From: Acidimicrobiaceae bacterium
GTDB lineage: Bacteria; Actinomycetota; Acidimicrobiia; Acidimicrobiales; UBA8592
Direction: 5' to 3'
Length of the DNA: 23,130 nt
NCBI GenBank assembly: GCA_002722525.1
Contig: PBMJ01000028.1
Span: forward strand, 1-23,130
Every line of letters starts with the position of its first letter. Position 1 is the first letter of the stretch. Below, in pieces: positions 21,258-23,130 of this stretch. A program made the translations under genes and the position numbers. The notes under the pieces are model-generated. The model saw nothing but the letters and a program-made list of their open reading frames with translations. It made no database searches and was not told where the DNA came from.

Positions 21258-22606
21258 GCGGGATCCATGGCAATGTATTTATCGAGAGTTTGATGAAAAT
21301 AGCGGATTCTATTCTCTTGCGAAGGAAGGTACTCGCCTTTATATCCTCGTGAGCGCAATCCTTTATGCTGCGTAGTCCAGATTGCCACATCCTGATCAAT
21401 TCCTGGCCCGCAGCTCACTTCTCCCGCACGTCCAGCAATATGTTCTACTTGATGATCTACAGATACCCAATCCTTCATTGAATTTGAATAGTATTCGGTT
21501 GCTCCTTGGGGAAACATAGTTAAGTACCACATGTCAAAAATGCATTTATTAGGGTCTGTGGGGTGTGGGGCAGATCGAAGAAAAATACAGCCATCAGGTT
21601 TCATGCTAAATGAGAGGTTTGGAAATATTGTGTAGTGGTAGTTATCTGTTAACTGTTCATCAGAATACCGAGAGAAATCGTACCCCTTAGATGCAGAGAG
21701 TTCACGTTTCCTCTGTTGAAGCGCAACGCGCAAACCGGATAAATTGTCCCGATATGGCTCTGGATCAAATTCCCAAAAATCAAAATCCTTCTTCATGCCT
21801 TTAAAAGTTTTATCGGCAGATCCTTTATATTGCGGACCAGGGCCTCCGCCAGGCATAAGCATTCGACAATGCCCAGATGGATATAAATCAAACTGACAAC
21901 CACTGTGGTGTTCATTTAAATGATTAAGGGTCTGAGGGTGGACGAACGGAAGGTGGTAACTTTCGTTAAAATTATCCTGAACGCATTTCCAATTCCATTC
22001 CCCTTCGATGGTCACCCAATGGGTTCGCTTCATTTCCTCCATACGGTATGAGTCCAGATGTTCGGTAACAGGATTTAGCCATTCTCTAAGACTGTCAGAT
22101 TGAGGATCCATATTGAACCAAATGAAACCAGCCCAAGTTTCGCATGGAATTTCAACTAAGTTTAATTTCCCACATGGCGAGCCTTGTGGGAAATCATCTT
22201 CATCGTATGCCCACGTGCACTCACCGGTAGAGCTGAATCTCCAACCATGGTAAGCGCACTGGAATTCTCCACTTGCCAAGGTCCCAACTTCTGCAGTTAC
22301 CAGTTGGTTTCCGCGATGCTGGCAAGCGTTATAGAAAGCTCGTATTTTGTGGTCCTCGCCGCGAACACAAATAATCGATTCATGGACAATGTCGTACTTA
22401 ACGTAATCTCCTGGGTCAGGTATCTGGTCAACTCTCCCTGCAATCTGCCAGACTCTGGTCCACATTCGCTCCCATTCTTTATGAGCAAAAGCAGGAGAGT
22501 GGTACCGGTAGCCAAAGATATTCTGTTCTAAACCTAAATCGGGATCTGGGGCTTTATCACGAGGTATGCCCGTGATTTCAACATAAGTTGATCTTGTGTC
22601 AGTCAT
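21254..22606 (-). CDS. Aromatic ring-hydroxylating (Rieske non-heme iron) oxygenase, alpha subunit
   Basis: A 450-residue catalytic subunit. The N-terminal Rieske domain has C95-x-H97 (NACQHRGN) and C117-x2-H120 (CAYHGWRF). The bridging aspartate and iron ligands are in DNFNESYHLPFVHP (Asp211, His218, His223). The third, carboxylate ligand is probably Asp406 (or Asp404) in DQDVAIWTTQHKG. Such enzymes add dioxygen to aromatic rings, or mono-oxygenate or demethylate substrates. No small beta subunit is encoded next to it, which fits an alpha-only trimer. The following genes are its ferredoxin and an SDR. The ATG at 22606 lacks a clear ribosome binding site. It diverges from the YeeE-type transporter over 81 bases. 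Substrate cannot be assigned. Confidence 0.95.
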   Translation of the reverse strand: MTDTRSTYVEITGIPRDKAPDPDLGLEQNIFGYRYHSPAFAHKEWERMWTRVWQIAGRVDQIPDPGDYVKYDIVHESIICVRGEDHKIRAFYNACQHRGNQLVTAEVGTLASGEFQCAYHGWRFSSTGECTWAYDEDDFPQGSPCGKLNLVEIPCETWAGFIWFNMDPQSDSLREWLNPVTEHLDSYRMEEMKRTHWVTIEGEWNWKCVQDNFNESYHLPFVHPQTLNHLNEHHSGCQFDLYPSGHCRMLMPGGGPGPQYKGSADKTFKGMKKDFDFWEFDPEPYRDNLSGLRVALQQRKRELSASKGYDFSRYSDEQLTDNYHYTIFPNLSFSMKPDGCIFLRSAPHPTDPNKCIFDMWYLTMFPQGATEYYSNSMKDWVSVDHQVEHIAGRAGEVSCGPGIDQDVAIWTTQHKGLRSRGYKGEYLPSQENRIRYFHQTLDKYIAMDPA

Positions 22607-22687
22607 AAGAAAGTTTTTCTGCTTTTTAAGATAGTTTATTAGTTAGATCACAAAGAATACAGAAACTAAAAATATTTCGAGGGGAAA
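22607..22687. promoter_or_regulatory. Divergent intergenic region between Rieske oxygenase and transporter genes
   Basis: This AT-rich stretch of 81 bases must hold promoters in both directions. GAGGGG at 22679-22684 is the ribosome binding site for the transporter. I could not settle on a convincing -35/-10 pair for either direction. Confidence 0.4.
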
Positions 22688-23130
22688 ATGTTTGATTTGT
22701 TGCCGGAAAGGCTCGCTTGGTTCATCGTAGGTCCTTCTCTTGGATTTCTGATTGTGATCTTCTTTCTCGTGCTAAACCAACCCTTAGGCGCTAGTGGTGC
22801 TTATGTACATTCGTTAAAGTTGATTCAACGTAAAACTGACGTCGCTATTTGGAGAATCTGGTATTTCTTCGGCATCTTCTTGGGAGGAATTCTTACAACA
22901 CAGATTTTTCGAGATTCAGGAAAGATCCGATCAGGTTACGCAACGATGAGAGAAGTAATCCAAAGTGGACCAACAATACTTATAGTTTTCCTAGGTGCCG
23001 TTGTCATGGGTTACGGAGCAAAAGTAGCTGGAGGATGCACCTCCGGTCATGGCATGTGTGGAACGTCCCAACGCTCCGTCGCTTCAATAGTTGCGACAGG
23101 AACCTTCATGGCCACAGCTATCCTTACAAC
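22688..23130 (+). CDS. YeeE/YedE-type sulfur-compound transporter, 3' end cut by the window
   Basis: The visible 147 codons begin with ATG at 22688 behind a good GAGGGGAA site and remain open at the right edge. Hydrophobic segments are visible near residues 11-30 (WFIVGPSLGFLIVIFFLVL), 57-72 (WYFFGIFLGGILTT region), 97-113 (ILIVFLGAVVMGYGAKV) and again at the edge, so it is a membrane protein. The diagnostic GGCTSGHGMCG motif has Cys117 and Cys124. YeeE/YedE proteins (TsuA-like) take up thiosulfate or related sulfur compounds via conserved cysteines. It is missing its C-terminal portion only because the window ends. Its neighbour on the other strand is a Rieske oxygenase; a functional link is not evident. 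Confidence 0.9.
   Translation, partial: MFDLLPERLAWFIVGPSLGFLIVIFFLVLNQPLGASGAYVHSLKLIQRKTDVAIWRIWYFFGIFLGGILTTQIFRDSGKIRSGYATMREVIQSGPTILIVFLGAVVMGYGAKVAGGCTSGHGMCGTSQRSVASIVATGTFMATAILT

Overview
The window looks like a compact chromosomal segment from a marine-type actinobacterium, probably of the class Acidimicrobiia. This rests on gene content and on a GC content that looks somewhat below 50% by eye. An actinobacterial-style SNF2 helicase sits beside a DUF2797 protein, and P450s, phytanoyl-CoA-dioxygenase-like enzymes and Rieske oxygenases are dense. The taxon is inferred, not demonstrated. I saw no tRNA, rRNA, CRISPR array, transposase or integrase.

Layout. At the left edge a minus-strand gene enters the window and diverges from a TetR/AcrR-type regulator (144-725). 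Between them lie two tandem operator-like inverted repeats. Next comes a plus-strand run of single-cysteine peroxiredoxin (bcp), acyl-CoA dehydrogenase, OYE/dienoyl-CoA-reductase-like flavoenzyme and cytochrome P450 (809-5619), which reads as one oxidative-catabolism operon. A convergent ThrH phosphatase (5616-6248) follows, then a divergent DUF2797 protein. A minus-strand pair comes next: a large SNF2 ATPase and, overlapping its end, a small protein resembling the tail of a SWIM-finger partner (7334-10907). From 11206 a plus-strand trio encodes an SDR, a PhyH-type dioxygenase and an SCP2-PhyH fusion. This meets glutaminyl-tRNA synthetase (minus) with no spacer. A serine hydrolase of the class C beta-lactamase/esterase type is followed by two tandem P450 genes (17349-20089). 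A minus-strand operon of Rieske oxygenase alpha subunit, Rieske ferredoxin and SDR follows (20098-22606). The right edge cuts a YeeE/YedE-type sulfur-compound transporter.

How the genes fit. Apart from informational genes (SNF2, GlnRS) and ThrH, most of the window encodes oxygenases, dehydrogenases and lipid- or CoA-linked redox enzymes. This suggests catabolism of hydrophobic substrates (terpenoid, sterol, acyl-CoA or aromatic). The substrates cannot be read from the sequence.

Most unusual element. The second tandem P450 (18797-20089) is a full-length, apparently intact P450 fold in which the heme-thiolate cysteine is replaced (isoleucine at residue 369). The ExxR pair and the I-helix Glu-Thr are kept. 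It starts 2 bases after the stop of a complete P450 to which it is visibly related. A catalytic P450 encoded together with a cysteine-less paralogue is the best candidate here for an undescribed system. Secondary oddities are a Cys-to-Ser change in the Fe-S motif of the flavoenzyme, the SCP2-PhyH fusion, the doubled operator, a possible non-canonical start of the SNF2 gene, and convergent genes with almost no spacer.
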